Assembly (NCBI GenBank): GCA_903847485.1 | Contig: CAINDV010000905.1 | Coordinates: forward strand, 1-36,657 | Source of the DNA: an uncultured Verrucomicrobiota bacterium | GTDB taxonomy: Bacteria; Verrucomicrobiota; Verrucomicrobiia; Limisphaerales; JAJXZI01 | Length of the DNA: 36,657 nucleotides | Direction: 5' to 3' | Shown: positions 15,667 through 25,003 of the stretch, in pieces | How positions within the stretch are numbered: the stretch's first letter is position 1 | Layout: the number at the start of each line of letters is the position of its first letter | Translations under genes and position numbers: made by a program | Notes under the pieces: model-generated | Told to the model about the DNA's origin: nothing | Seen by the model: only the letters and a program-made list of their open reading frames with translations | Databases searched by the model: none

Positions 15667-18045
15667 TCAGTTGGACGCAGCACTCTGGCCATTGCGATTG
15701 GGCGGCTCGACGCCGAGGAGATGCCGCACGAAGAAATCCTCCCGCCGGCGTGCCGCATAAGCGCCGCCGGAGCCGTGACCGCCACCCGGCACCACGAGGA
15801 AGTCAAAGTCCTTGTCCGCTTTGATAAGTGCGTCCACAAACCGGTAGGTGGATTCCGGCGGCACATTGTCGTCCATTTCGCCGACGATCAGGAACAGGTG
15901 CCCACGAAGGCGCTGGGCGTTGTCTATGTTAGAGTTCTCGGAGTATTGCGGTCCCACCGGATAGCCCATCCACTGCTCGTTCCAAGAGGCCTTGTCCATC
16001 CGGTTGTCATGACAGCCGCAGTTAGCGACCGCAGCCTTGTAGAACTCGGGATTAAACAGGACGGCCCCGGCGGCGTTTTGCGCGCCAGCGGACGTGCCAT
16101 AGGCTCCCACACGCGCCGTGTCCAGGTAAGGGTATTTCGCCGCGGCGGCTTTCATCCACAAAATACGGTCGGGGAACCCGGCATCCTTGAGGTTGTGCCA
16201 GCAGACATCATGAAACGCCTTGGACCGATGGGCGGTGCCCATGCCGTCTATCTTCACCACGACGAACCCAAGCCGGTTCAGCGATTCGTAGCGCGGGCCA
16301 GGGCTGAATGACTTGGGCGTATAGGCGCTCTGCGGGCCGGCGTAAATCTCTTCGATAAGAGGATACTTCTTGCTTGGCTCCACGTTGCGCGGCCGACATA
16401 TAAGACCCCAGATGTCCGTCTGGCCGTCCCGACCCTTGGCCACAAACACCTCCGGCGGCTCCCACCCACTGGCCTTGAGTTCGGTGATGTCAGCCTCTTC
16501 AAGTGCGCAGACCAACTTACCGTCCAAGACACGACGCAGTTCGTTCACCGGCGCCCGGTCCACGCGGCTGTAAGTGTCAATAAGGTATCGCCGATCCGGT
16601 GAGTAACGGATGGCGTGGGTGCCATTTCCGGCAGTCAGGAATACCAGACCGCTGCCGTCGAAGTTCACGCGACCGTAATGAATAAGATAGGGATCTTGGT
16701 TCGGATAGACCCCGCTGGCGTGAAACCAGACCAGCCGGTTCGTCTCATCAATGAGGTCAATGCCCCGCACCACCCAATCGCCCGTGGTGATCGGATTCTT
16801 CAGCTTGCCGGCCGCTACATCCACCAGGTAGAGATGCCGCCAGCCATTGCGCTCGGACGCGTGGATCATTTCGTCGGTCTGCTCCAGCCAGGTGACCGGA
16901 CTCAACTTCAGATCCTCGGTGTGGGCGGTCCAGATGAAGGTCTTGGTTTGCTCATCAATCAGGTTGCGGACCTGGCCGGTGTGGGTATCCACCGCCACCA
17001 CCCGGAAACGCTGATGCCCGCGGTCCTCCTGTTCGTAAGCGAAGCGAAAACCGTCCTGACTCCAATGCAGTTGCGGACTTAACCATTCGTGCTCGAACCG
17101 GTCCGCCACCGGTTTGCTCTGCTTGCGACCCGCAATCTCGAACAGGTTCACTTCATAGGTGGTGAACTTGTCGCCGGGAAGCGGATAGGGACGGCTCTGC
17201 AACTTGGCCCGGCCGCCCCCGGGAGGCGAGGACTGCACCAGATAGACTTCCTTGCGCTCGCCCGGTTCGATGCGGAACGCGACGAGCGACTTTGAGTCCG
17301 GTGCCCAGGAAAGCGCACCATACGAAAGGCCTTCCTTGCCATCGTGACTAAGTTGGATCTCCGGGGTCGCGTCGTCGCCCGCCCGGATGAAGACGTTGTG
17401 ATCTTTGATAAACGCCCTCCATTGCCCGTCCGGAGAGCGCTCGGAGCTTTCGCGCGAGCGTCGGCCGCGGCCCGGTCGGCGCGGTCCGCCAACACTCGCG
17501 CTACTCTCCGCTTCGGCGCCAGTTGTGGCAGAGGCCTTTGCATCGGTCTTGGAACATTCATAAGTGGTCAGATCACATTTCCAAGCTGTCCCAACCACGG
17601 TGAAGCTAACTGCCTTGGCCTCGTCAATAAACTCAATGCTGTCGAATGGAAGCTTGTCGGCGGGATAGTCGGCACCGGCAGCTTTGGCAAGGGCGGCGGC
17701 CAGCTTCGCATGATCGAACGCAGGTTCACGAACGCCGCGCTCCGCATCCACCAGAATGAACTCTTTCGCGCCAGCCGGGAGGGCGTTGAGATACCAGAAG
17801 CGTGTGTTGCCAGCGAACCAGTTCGGCGTGACGCGGTCCTTGAACACGCGCGCATCACCCGCGCTCCGCCCCGGCCTGCGCTGGGGCGATTCCTGACTGG
17901 CCGCGCTTAAATCCAAGCTTAGGCCGGACAGTAAGGCGAAGAGGATCACCCAAGTGTGCAGCCAACTCAAATGGGCCGCGAGTGAAAAGAAACCCCGCGC
18001 CGGAGTTGCGGCGTTCAGACGGTTATTCGTCAGGCTGGTAATCAT
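15667..18045 (-). CDS. S9 family peptidase (DPP IV / prolyl-oligopeptidase-like)
   Basis: The 792-residue product has an N-terminal hydrophobic segment (about 28-49), so it is exported or anchored. An N-terminal DPP IV-type beta-propeller (about 200-500) and a C-terminal alpha/beta-hydrolase follow. The triad is S652 in GAYGTSAGAQ, D725 in GEMDDNVPP and H757 in GGGHGSGG. The serine motif is GTSAG instead of the WSYGG of classical DPP IV. I cannot place the double-Glu motif that anchors free N-termini, so exo- versus endo-activity is open. Family members usually cleave after proline, which fits a Pro/Hyp-rich substrate. A low-complexity Arg/Ser/Gly insertion sits at about 165-205. It lies 24 bp after the DUF1680 gene and 5 bp before the metallopeptidase gene. 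Confidence 0.87.
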   Translation of the reverse strand: MITSLTNNRLNAATPARGFFSLAAHLSWLHTWVILFALLSGLSLDLSAASQESPQRRPGRSAGDARVFKDRVTPNWFAGNTRFWYLNALPAGAKEFILVDAERGVREPAFDHAKLAAALAKAAGADYPADKLPFDSIEFIDEAKAVSFTVVGTAWKCDLTTYECSKTDAKASATTGAEAESSASVGGPRRPGRGRRSRESSERSPDGQWRAFIKDHNVFIRAGDDATPEIQLSHDGKEGLSYGALSWAPDSKSLVAFRIEPGERKEVYLVQSSPPGGGRAKLQSRPYPLPGDKFTTYEVNLFEIAGRKQSKPVADRFEHEWLSPQLHWSQDGFRFAYEQEDRGHQRFRVVAVDTHTGQVRNLIDEQTKTFIWTAHTEDLKLSPVTWLEQTDEMIHASERNGWRHLYLVDVAAGKLKNPITTGDWVVRGIDLIDETNRLVWFHASGVYPNQDPYLIHYGRVNFDGSGLVFLTAGNGTHAIRYSPDRRYLIDTYSRVDRAPVNELRRVLDGKLVCALEEADITELKASGWEPPEVFVAKGRDGQTDIWGLICRPRNVEPSKKYPLIEEIYAGPQSAYTPKSFSPGPRYESLNRLGFVVVKIDGMGTAHRSKAFHDVCWHNLKDAGFPDRILWMKAAAAKYPYLDTARVGAYGTSAGAQNAAGAVLFNPEFYKAAVANCGCHDNRMDKASWNEQWMGYPVGPQYSENSNIDNAQRLRGHLFLIVGEMDDNVPPESTYRFVDALIKADKDFDFLVVPGGGHGSGGAYAARRREDFFVRHLLGVEPPNRNGQSAASN

Positions 18046-18069
18046 AGTGGAGCCGTTAGCATAGGAAGT

Positions 18070-20904
18070 TCACTCATCTTTAATCCAAACCATTGAGTTA
18101 GCCCCGTCGCGACGGGAGCGAGCACCCGGTAAGCGGTTCCCGCCAGCGGGAGCATTGGTGGAAGCCACAGTATTGGTAGCCGTAGCCACAGAGTTAATGG
18201 AGGTGCCGCCAGCGTAGTTGATGGTAGGATCTCCCCCCGCCTCCGGCCGCAGGAGGCGGACAGTCTCGGATAGGCGATTCTGTCGGGCGAAGTAAGGGAT
18301 GGCCAGCATCGGGCTGCCGTCAGCCCAGGTGCCTTTGATCACCCTCACGCCTTGCAGCAGGTCACCACGCCATTCGGAGTCCAGCGGTGCCTTGGTAAGA
18401 ACCTGGTTAAGGTCTGGTTGGTCCGCGCGCTCAACACTGTAGAGCAAAGGACCGTAGCGGAGGGCCACCCGGCCGCGATCCGCTTCGATTCTTTCGTCGG
18501 CCTTGACGCGCTGGACCGCCAACGGCAGCACTAACTCAACGGTGTCGCCCGGCTCCCACTTTCGGGTAATCGCCGCGTAGCCCTTCTCCACCTTGGGGGA
18601 AATCCGCCGGCCGTTGACTGTGAACGACGCCTGGCCCTCGACGCGAGGCAGGTTGGTGTAGAGGTCGCTGGTCTTTCGGTTCGGAATGCGGACGAAGAGC
18701 GAAAACTCTTTCGCCTGCTTCGGATTCACGGTGATCGCCACCTTGCCGTTCCAGGGGTAATCCGTCCTTTGCACCATCTCGACATCGGTGCCCGCGACGT
18801 TCTCCACTTTGATAGTGCTGCCGATGAAGAGATTCACATAAAGGCCCTCCTTGCCTTTCACATAGGTCCAGGTCGGGATCATCAGCAAAGTGCGCGGGAT
18901 GTTACCCACGCAGCACGGACAGCCGTGCCAGGCGGTGCGCTGGCCATCTATGAGCGGATTGGTGTAGTTGAAGATCGTGCCCTCCAGATCAGTGGCACCC
19001 AGGAGCGCATTATACATCGTCTCCTCATAGAGGTCGGCGTACTTCGCGTCGTGATAGGCGAGATTGAGCTTGTATTGGAAGAAGATCAGGCCGCAGCTCG
19101 AACAGGACTCGCAGTAAGCCTGGTTGCGGAGCGAATAGTTCGGGCCAAACCCCTCGGAGGATTCGCCGCTGCCCACGCCGCCGGTCACATAGTACTTCTT
19201 GTTGACGAGATTGTCCCAGAGCGACAGGACAGCGCTCTGGTAGTCCAGGTCGCCAGTCTCGGCGGCGACATCGGCCATGCCGGAGTAGTTATAGACCGCG
19301 CGAACCGCATGACCGACGGCTTCGTATTGCTGCTGCACCGGCACATGACTCTGGTCATACTCGCTGCCATCGCGACGGGAATCGAGAAGGAACTTGGCCA
19401 GCTTGATGTAGGCGTCGCCGCGACCATTGCCTTCCATGTCATTGACGAACCGCCCAAAGCGCACCAGAGCCTGCTCCATCTCCTGATGACCGTCATACCA
19501 GTCCTTCTTGCCCGGACCCAAGTTGGCCGCCCAGCAATCGGCGAGCTTCTTGGCGGCGTCATAGAGACGCCGGTCTTTGCCATTGGTCAAGGTATAGTGA
19601 TTGATGGCCGATTCGATGAAGTAACCGGCAACGTAGCCTTCATGATCGCCGCGGTGCGAAGGCGACCAGCGCTCCGGCCAGCGGCTCCGGCCGGCCAGCG
19701 TGTAGGCCGTCTGGAGATAGCCGTCCGGCTCCTGGGCGGAGAGAATCTTGGGAATCCAGTCTTCCAAGGTCGCCTTCATTTTCTCCTGGGCCTTGAGAAT
19801 GTCGGTGTCGCCGCGTGCGTCCACCATGAGTGCGATGCACATGGACTCGACCGTCTGATGCACCCAGGCGTTGGCGAAAACATAACCCTTGTGCCCTCCG
19901 TGCGATTCGCCTTTAAGGGCCTTGGCGGCTTCGATGAAGTTGTCAATGCCGCCCTGGCCCTGGGTCAGGTCAGTCCGGTTGTTCTGGTCAATGCAATGCG
20001 GAATCCAGCGGACGATGAGCGCCTTGGCCCGTGCGTTCCAGAGTGGGCTGTCAATCGTGTAAGGCTTGGTATAGATCACGTCGAGGCGCTCGGCTGGCGG
20101 CGGCAGTTCTACCTGGACACTTAGCTTCGCAGAGGCACCTAGCAGGCCGCGTCCTGCGCTGAGTTGCAAGATGTAACTTCCTACCTTCGAGAAAGTGGCA
20201 GTCGTGCTCGGTGAATTGGCGTCTGCGAAGGTCACCTGGCCCGGCCCAGATGCCATGCTCCACCGCAAGTCATCCGTGGCACCGCCCTTCAACCTTTTCA
20301 CTTGGCCGGATAAGTAGGTTTTCCCGCCCAATACCACCATGCGGTCGCCACCGGCAGTTACGGACGGCGGGAACTCCGGTGAGTTGCCGGAATCATAGAC
20401 CTTCCACTCAAGCACACCGGTGGAGAACTGAGCATCGCCGTCCATTTCGAGGCGGAGCTTGGCGGTGCGGACTTCATCGAAAGTGGTGGTATTGAATTGA
20501 TCGCCCGCCACGCCCAAGCCGGAGACATTGGGAACCGGGACAAACTCCACCCCGTTCCAGTACCGCACCCGGCAGGCCTTGGGCAGACGCACGCCCTGGC
20601 GGTCATCCCACCAATAGACTTCGATTCGTTTGGTACTAATGGGCTGGCTCCAGTCATATTGGACCCACTGGGTGCCTGTGCGCGGCCAGTTACCGTAGGA
20701 ACCCGGTTCGCGCTGGCGGGAGTTACGCGGATTAGTGTCGTCGTTGAGCGCGGCAAGTGAGGTGTCGCCCGATACGAACGAACCGGAGGGAGTGGCCACC
20801 AAGGCCAGATTCGCCGCGGGTTCGGCAGCGGCAAGCAGCAGGCATGGGTTGGCAGCAACCCAGACAACGGTTGAGGCGAGGCAAAGGATAGATCGCATAA
20901 TCAA
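18070..20904 (-). CDS. GH127-like beta-L-arabinofuranosidase with F5/8-type C and Ig-like N-terminal domains
   Basis: The 944-residue product has a signal peptide (to about 27), a discoidin/F5-8-like carbohydrate-binding domain (about 30-172), an Ig/PKD-like linker domain (about 180-266) and a DUF1680 catalytic domain (about 275-850). The zinc-thiolate site is complete: YCESC (E599, C601) and CPCCVGN (C664, C665). YVTGGVGSGESSEGF just before it should hold the acid/base Glu (E581 or E584). The alpha/alpha-barrel start is of the HypBA1-like GH127 type, known to release beta-linked L-arabinofuranose from Hyp-arabinosides. The C-terminus carries a Thr/Asn/Ala-rich tail (about 895-925). It is about two-thirds identical over the core to its upstream neighbour, so the pair is a tandem duplication. 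Confidence 0.9.
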   Translation of the reverse strand: MIMRSILCLASTVVWVAANPCLLLAAAEPAANLALVATPSGSFVSGDTSLAALNDDTNPRNSRQREPGSYGNWPRTGTQWVQYDWSQPISTKRIEVYWWDDRQGVRLPKACRVRYWNGVEFVPVPNVSGLGVAGDQFNTTTFDEVRTAKLRLEMDGDAQFSTGVLEWKVYDSGNSPEFPPSVTAGGDRMVVLGGKTYLSGQVKRLKGGATDDLRWSMASGPGQVTFADANSPSTTATFSKVGSYILQLSAGRGLLGASAKLSVQVELPPPAERLDVIYTKPYTIDSPLWNARAKALIVRWIPHCIDQNNRTDLTQGQGGIDNFIEAAKALKGESHGGHKGYVFANAWVHQTVESMCIALMVDARGDTDILKAQEKMKATLEDWIPKILSAQEPDGYLQTAYTLAGRSRWPERWSPSHRGDHEGYVAGYFIESAINHYTLTNGKDRRLYDAAKKLADCWAANLGPGKKDWYDGHQEMEQALVRFGRFVNDMEGNGRGDAYIKLAKFLLDSRRDGSEYDQSHVPVQQQYEAVGHAVRAVYNYSGMADVAAETGDLDYQSAVLSLWDNLVNKKYYVTGGVGSGESSEGFGPNYSLRNQAYCESCSSCGLIFFQYKLNLAYHDAKYADLYEETMYNALLGATDLEGTIFNYTNPLIDGQRTAWHGCPCCVGNIPRTLLMIPTWTYVKGKEGLYVNLFIGSTIKVENVAGTDVEMVQRTDYPWNGKVAITVNPKQAKEFSLFVRIPNRKTSDLYTNLPRVEGQASFTVNGRRISPKVEKGYAAITRKWEPGDTVELVLPLAVQRVKADERIEADRGRVALRYGPLLYSVERADQPDLNQVLTKAPLDSEWRGDLLQGVRVIKGTWADGSPMLAIPYFARQNRLSETVRLLRPEAGGDPTINYAGGTSINSVATATNTVASTNAPAGGNRLPGARSRRDGANSMVWIKDE

Positions 20905-20932
20905 GGTTTGGTGTGGCTTAGAAGCTTTTAAT

Positions 20933-23611
20933 TCAATCTGCCTTCACCCACACGATAGAACGACCACCCCGGTTGAGGCGGGCGCAATTGGGAATAGCCA
21001 GCATAGGTTTGCCATCGGCGAACTCGCCTTTGATAACCATTACGCCATCGAGCAATTCGCCCTTCCATTCCGTGGACAGCGAGGCCGTGGGACTAAGCTG
21101 GGAGTCCAGAGTTTGGTCCACACTCTCGAGGTTATAGATGAGCGGGCCGTAGCGCAGCGCCACGCGGCCTTTGGTGGCGGCGATTTTGTTACTGCCTGTG
21201 ACGCGCTGTACTTTCATCGGCACTTCCCATTCGACCTTGTCACCCGCCTTCCAGGTCCGGTCGAGCACCGCGTAGCCATTCGCGATAGTTGGCTTCAGCG
21301 GTTGGCCGTTGATGGCAAGCGAAGTAAGTCCTCCCACCGTCGGCGTGCTGGTGTAAAGGCTGCTGACTTGGCGGTTAGGGACGCGAATCTTAAGAGCGAA
21401 TTGCTTCGTCGCGGCAGGATTGACGATGAGCGCAACCTTGCCACTCCACGGGTAATCGGTGGTCTGCACGAGTTTTACCGAGGTGCCGGCGAGATTGTCC
21501 ACCGTGACCGTGCTGCCGACGAAGAGGTTCACATAGAGTTCGTCCTTGCCCTTCGTATAGGTCCACGTCGGCAGGCTGAGCAGCGTGCGGGGGATGTTGC
21601 CCACGCAACACGGACAGACATGCCACTTATAGCGGCGCCCGGAGGAGTCGAGCGGATTGGTATAAGTGTAATTCTGCGCCTCGAGGTCCACATCGCCGAG
21701 GATCGCGTTGTAGAGTGTCTCTTCGGCCAGGTCGGCGTAACGGGCGTCGTGGTGGATCATCTGTAGCTTGTGCTGGAAGAATAACTCACCACAGTTGGAG
21801 CACGACTCGCAATAGGCGTTGTTCGGCAGCGAGTAATCCTTTCCGAAACCTTCGGAAGTCTCGCCGCTGCCCACGCCACCGGTCACGTAGTACTTCTTGT
21901 TGACGATGCTGTTCCAGAGCGACTGCACGGCGCTGAGATAGTCCACGTCACCCGTCTCCATCGCGACATCAGCCATGCCGCAATAGGAATAGACCGCGCG
22001 CACCGCATGGCCGGTGGCTTCGTATTGCTGTGTCACCGGCAGATGACTCTGATCATACTCATCTCCGCCGCGGCGCGAATCGAGAAGGAACTTCGCCAGT
22101 TCGACATAAGCCTTGCCCTTGCCGGCACCGTCGGTCTGTTCCACGTAGCGAGCCAGCTTCACCAGCGCCATCTCTATTTCCTGATGGCCGGGATACCAAG
22201 TGCGCTTCGGCGCCGGACCGATGTTCTTCACCCAGCAATCCGCGAGGCGCCTGGCGGCGTCGAGCATCCGTGCGTCCTTGCCGCCGGTCATCAAGTGATG
22301 CGCGATGGCCGTCTCCATGAAATACCCGGCCTGGTAATCTTCATGGGCACTCTTGTCGGACCACCGGCGGTGTCCCTCAATCGTGTATTGCGTGTGGAGA
22401 TAGCCGTCCGGCTCCTGGGCGGCGAGCATCTTAGTCACCCAATCTTCAATCGTCTTGCGCATGGCGGCCTGCGCGGCGGCGAGCTCCGCGTCACCCTGCG
22501 GATCGAACATCTGCGCGATGCACATTGACTCCAGTGTGTTATAGACCCAGGTGTTGGCGAAGACGGCCCCGGTGTGCCTGGCGCCTGACTGACCGGCAAG
22601 CTTCTTGGCGGCTTGCACGAAGTTCTCGATACCGCCTTCCTTGGACTCCGGGTCTTCGCACTTCTGCACACAATGGGGAATCCAGTTCACGATAAGGTTC
22701 TTAAGCCGGGGACGCCAGAACGGGCTGCTGACCTGGTAAGGCGTCGTCCAGACCTGACTTAGATGCGACGTGGGCGGCTTGGGTGTCACAGTCACATGGA
22801 CCAAGCCGGACGCGCTCAACTGGCCATCGTCCGCCGCCAGCTTCAACACGTAGTCGCCAACCGCCGAAAACCGTGCGGTAGTCTCAGGCGCGCTGGCATC
22901 GGCGAAGGCGACGTTGCCAGGGCCGGAGTCTTTGCTCCAAAGTACCGTCGGCGACGGCTTAGGCCTTCCGTCGTCTTTGACCTTGCCGCTTAGGTAAGTC
23001 TCACCCGACAGTACGACCACGCGGTCCACCCCCGCGCTGACGGTGGGCGCGAAGTTGGGCGATTTGCCGGAGTCATAGACGCGCCATTCGAGCAAGCCGG
23101 TGGAGGCGTCGCCGTTACCGTCGAATTCGAGCCGCAGCTTTGTCGCGGTGACTTCGGGGAAGGTGGTGGTATTGAAACGGTTCTCTGCTAGGCCCAGGCC
23201 GGTGGCGTTAGTCAGCGCGACAAACGCGCTGCCATTCCAATACTTCAACCGGCACGCTTTGGGCAGGCGCACGCCGCCGTGGTCATCGAACCAATACACG
23301 TCCATCCGGCGAGTGGAGATCGGCTGGGTCCAGTCGTACTGCACCCATTGGGTGCCGCGCTGGGGCCAGTTGCCATAGGCACTGTGACTCTTGTCATTCG
23401 AGTTAGCTGGCGCAGACCCGTCGTTGAGCGCGGTGATCGTCTCGTGGCCGGAGACAAACGAGGTCGAGGGAGCGGCGACGAGGGCAAGGTTCGCGCCGGG
23501 GGGTGCTGGCGGTTGGGCTGCGTCTTCCGCTGCGCCAGCCACCATCATGGCCGTCAAGACGGCCATGCCGGATGCGATGCGAGTGTTACTGTGAGTTCGG
23601 TTTAGGTTCAT
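20933..23611 (-). CDS. GH127-like beta-L-arabinofuranosidase, tandem paralogue
   Basis: From the ATG at 23611 (MNLNRTHSNTRIASGMAVL, a clean signal peptide) the product is 892 residues. The longer frame from 23737 lies inside the preceding gene. Domain order equals that of the 18070-20904 protein: F5/8-type C-like domain, Ig-like domain and DUF1680 catalysis. The family motifs are YVTGGVGSGETSEGFG, YCESC and CPCCVGN. It lacks the Thr/Asn tail of its sister and ends RSIVWVKAD. The start follows the stop of the metallopeptidase gene by one base (TAA-T-ATG), so peptidase and glycosidase are coupled. Two near-identical scaffolds may split linkage or chain-length specificity on Hyp-linked arabinosides; that is inference. 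Confidence 0.9.
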   Translation of the reverse strand: MNLNRTHSNTRIASGMAVLTAMMVAGAAEDAAQPPAPPGANLALVAAPSTSFVSGHETITALNDGSAPANSNDKSHSAYGNWPQRGTQWVQYDWTQPISTRRMDVYWFDDHGGVRLPKACRLKYWNGSAFVALTNATGLGLAENRFNTTTFPEVTATKLRLEFDGNGDASTGLLEWRVYDSGKSPNFAPTVSAGVDRVVVLSGETYLSGKVKDDGRPKPSPTVLWSKDSGPGNVAFADASAPETTARFSAVGDYVLKLAADDGQLSASGLVHVTVTPKPPTSHLSQVWTTPYQVSSPFWRPRLKNLIVNWIPHCVQKCEDPESKEGGIENFVQAAKKLAGQSGARHTGAVFANTWVYNTLESMCIAQMFDPQGDAELAAAQAAMRKTIEDWVTKMLAAQEPDGYLHTQYTIEGHRRWSDKSAHEDYQAGYFMETAIAHHLMTGGKDARMLDAARRLADCWVKNIGPAPKRTWYPGHQEIEMALVKLARYVEQTDGAGKGKAYVELAKFLLDSRRGGDEYDQSHLPVTQQYEATGHAVRAVYSYCGMADVAMETGDVDYLSAVQSLWNSIVNKKYYVTGGVGSGETSEGFGKDYSLPNNAYCESCSNCGELFFQHKLQMIHHDARYADLAEETLYNAILGDVDLEAQNYTYTNPLDSSGRRYKWHVCPCCVGNIPRTLLSLPTWTYTKGKDELYVNLFVGSTVTVDNLAGTSVKLVQTTDYPWSGKVALIVNPAATKQFALKIRVPNRQVSSLYTSTPTVGGLTSLAINGQPLKPTIANGYAVLDRTWKAGDKVEWEVPMKVQRVTGSNKIAATKGRVALRYGPLIYNLESVDQTLDSQLSPTASLSTEWKGELLDGVMVIKGEFADGKPMLAIPNCARLNRGGRSIVWVKAD

Positions 23612-23612
23612 A

Positions 23613-24497
23613 TTATATGTTAGTTTCAATTGGTTTCGCGGCGCGGCCTGGGTCAGCAGGTTCCATCCGTCCGCTGTAAAGGTCATCCAGCAATGCCAGG
23701 GCTTCCGGGTCGTAAGCTTGGAGGCCGTCGCGACCATTGGCGGGCTGGGTGCCCTTCATGCTCCGATCGCCGTGCGTGCCGAAATACCACATCGTCAACT
23801 CGGCAAAGAACTCGTCGAGGTTGGAGCCGGCATAGGAACCAACCCAGAGGCCGCGAGCGAGCGAACGGCGATACTGCTCGCGGACCTTCTCCCGCACCGT
23901 GCGCGACACGCCGTGATCGAGGACGTTGTGCGCGAATTCGTGGACACAAATGTCACGGCCCCGGTAGCTATCCTTCTCCAACTTGAGCAGGTTCTCCTCG
24001 CCGCAGGAAGTCAGCAGGCCACCCATGCCGCGAGTCCGCTGATCGCGTGTAAGTCCGTGGTACTCGGCGAGCGGTTTGCCTTTGTCACGCCGCCATTCCG
24101 GGAGATCGGTGGTAACCTGATCGCGGCCGATGATGTGTAACTCAGCCCCGGCGGAGTGGAGTTTAGCCCGCACACTCGGCTGATTGCTGAGCATCATGGA
24201 AAGACGGTCGCGCGCGGCCCAGAGAGCCTCGTCCACGACGTTAGTGGGCGCTTTGATGGCAATGCCCGTGTAATCAAGGCGCTTGGCGAAGAAGCCGCTT
24301 TCCGGCGGGTCAATGGCGGTAATGGCGGGGCGGGGAGCATTGACCGGCTGGTCTGCTTGCGCGAACGAACGCAGACCTGCGGCCGTGAACCAGACGAGCA
24401 GCGCCAAGAGGAGCGCACACTCCACTCTCCACGCAAGCCTTCGAGCTTCAGGCTCCGAACTCACTTCGGACTTCGAATTTCGGACTTCGGACTTCAT
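23613..24497 (-). CDS. Secreted single-domain HEFxH metallopeptidase-like protein
   Basis: The 294-residue product has a membrane/signal segment at about 27-46 (ECALLLALLVWFTAAGLRS) and one metallopeptidase domain. The motifs are TSCGEENLL, VHEFAHNVLDHG (H186, E187, H190), SYAGSNLDEFFAE (Y222, E229) and a final LQAYDPEALALLDDLYSG. The distances H190-Y222 (32) and H190-E229 (39) equal those I recall for Pro-Pro endopeptidase 1. The first 15 residues (MKSEVRNSKSEVSSEPE) come from a GAAGTCCGAA-type low-complexity repeat, so a GTG near codon 25 is a possible true start. However, the ATG at 24497 overlaps an upstream relic's stop (ATGA), favouring the long form. It is coupled by one base to the following GH127 gene. 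Confidence 0.8.
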   Translation of the reverse strand: MKSEVRNSKSEVSSEPEARRLAWRVECALLLALLVWFTAAGLRSFAQADQPVNAPRPAITAIDPPESGFFAKRLDYTGIAIKAPTNVVDEALWAARDRLSMMLSNQPSVRAKLHSAGAELHIIGRDQVTTDLPEWRRDKGKPLAEYHGLTRDQRTRGMGGLLTSCGEENLLKLEKDSYRGRDICVHEFAHNVLDHGVSRTVREKVREQYRRSLARGLWVGSYAGSNLDEFFAELTMWYFGTHGDRSMKGTQPANGRDGLQAYDPEALALLDDLYSGRMEPADPGRAAKPIETNI

Positions 24498-24648
24498 TCC
24501 TTCACCCTCATCACTTGCGCCCCAAACACGTCGTCCGCCGACGCGCCGGCACGATCGCCCTCGAGGCGGCCAGGGTCAGGAGCGCCAGCGCGGCGGGCGG
24601 TGCGGTGCGTGTTGTCATCGCCGTCAAAGTAATCGTTGCGAAGGCCAT
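24494..24648 (-). pseudogene. Relic of an internally deleted secreted-protein gene
   Basis: Two pieces lie in different frames. From ATG 24648 a signal-peptide-like start reads MAFATITLTAMTTRTAPPA, then ALALLTLAASRA, and soon stops. In another frame the segment ends ADDVFGAQVMRVKE with a TGA at 24494-24496 that overlaps the next gene's ATG. The ATGA overlap is typical of operon neighbours in this window. The tail also resembles the AVFGVRMIRTE end of the beta-sandwich in the GH146-like fusion. I read this as the first and last bits of a lost operon gene; its identity is unknown. Confidence 0.4.
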
Positions 24649-24770
24649 GTTGCGAGCAGAAATTTCAAATCACTGTCTTGTCTTGGAGATAGCGATTTCG
24701 GAGCGGCTTGGACGGCTGGGGGAACCGCGCCGCCAGCCGGCGCACTTAGCCGTATCCATGCAGAAGGCAG

Positions 24771-24932
24771 AACCACGAAACACACGAAACACACAAAAAG
24801 AAAGGCGGCGACACTGCTTCCAGAGGCAGGGAGCGGAGCACTGAATGGTGACTGGAATTTGAGGCAGGTGATCCGGGTTCGGCCTCCGACCTGGCCCGCT
24901 TCTCTTTCGTGTATTTCGTGTGTTTCGTGGTT
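24771..24932. repeat. Inverted pair of ACGAAACACACGAAA-type repeats
   Basis: AACCACGAAACACACGAAA at 24771-24789 recurs in inverted orientation at 24914-24932, with looser similarity extending over 31-34 bp arms. In-frame readings give TKHTKHTK and NHETHEIHE-like peptides, the usual false-ORF signature of this dispersed element. The 24665-25036 stretch holds no gene. It separates the upstream glycosidase genes from the peptidase/GH127 genes and may break the operon or hold a promoter. Confidence 0.6.
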
Positions 24933-24953
24933 GCTGCTGAATAGATACGACTT

Positions 24954-25003
24954 AGAGCCTGTTTGAAAATGCCTACCGCTGGGCGACTTTTCAAACACGC
25001 TCT
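24954..25003. repeat. 50-bp palindromic element, GAGC(C/G)TGTTTGAAAA ends
   Basis: AGAGCCTGTTTGAAAA at 24954-24969 and its complement at 24988-25003 match at 15 of 16 positions around an 18-nt centre containing TGCCTACCGCTGGGCGAC. A related half (AGAGCGTGTATGAAAACGCC) occurs at 36556-36575, upstream of the other GH51 gene, so this is a repeat family present twice at transcription-unit borders. It could be a mobile-element end or a structured terminator/leader just downstream of the GH51 gene that ends at 25037. Confidence 0.55.

Noticed and set aside
18769-20124. 451-codon open frame on the plus strand
   Set aside because: It is exactly antisense to the GH127-like gene, whose domains and catalytic motifs are intact. 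High GC with codon bias routinely leaves long antisense frames.
20933-23737. Longer start at 23737 for the GH127-like gene
   Set aside because: It overlaps the preceding peptidase gene by about 120 bp and buries the signal peptide; the ATG at 23611 lies one base after that gene's stop.
24771-24932. Possible CRISPR-like array from repeated CACGAAACACA words
   Set aside because: Only one inverted pair with no regular spacers; it is a dispersed repeat.
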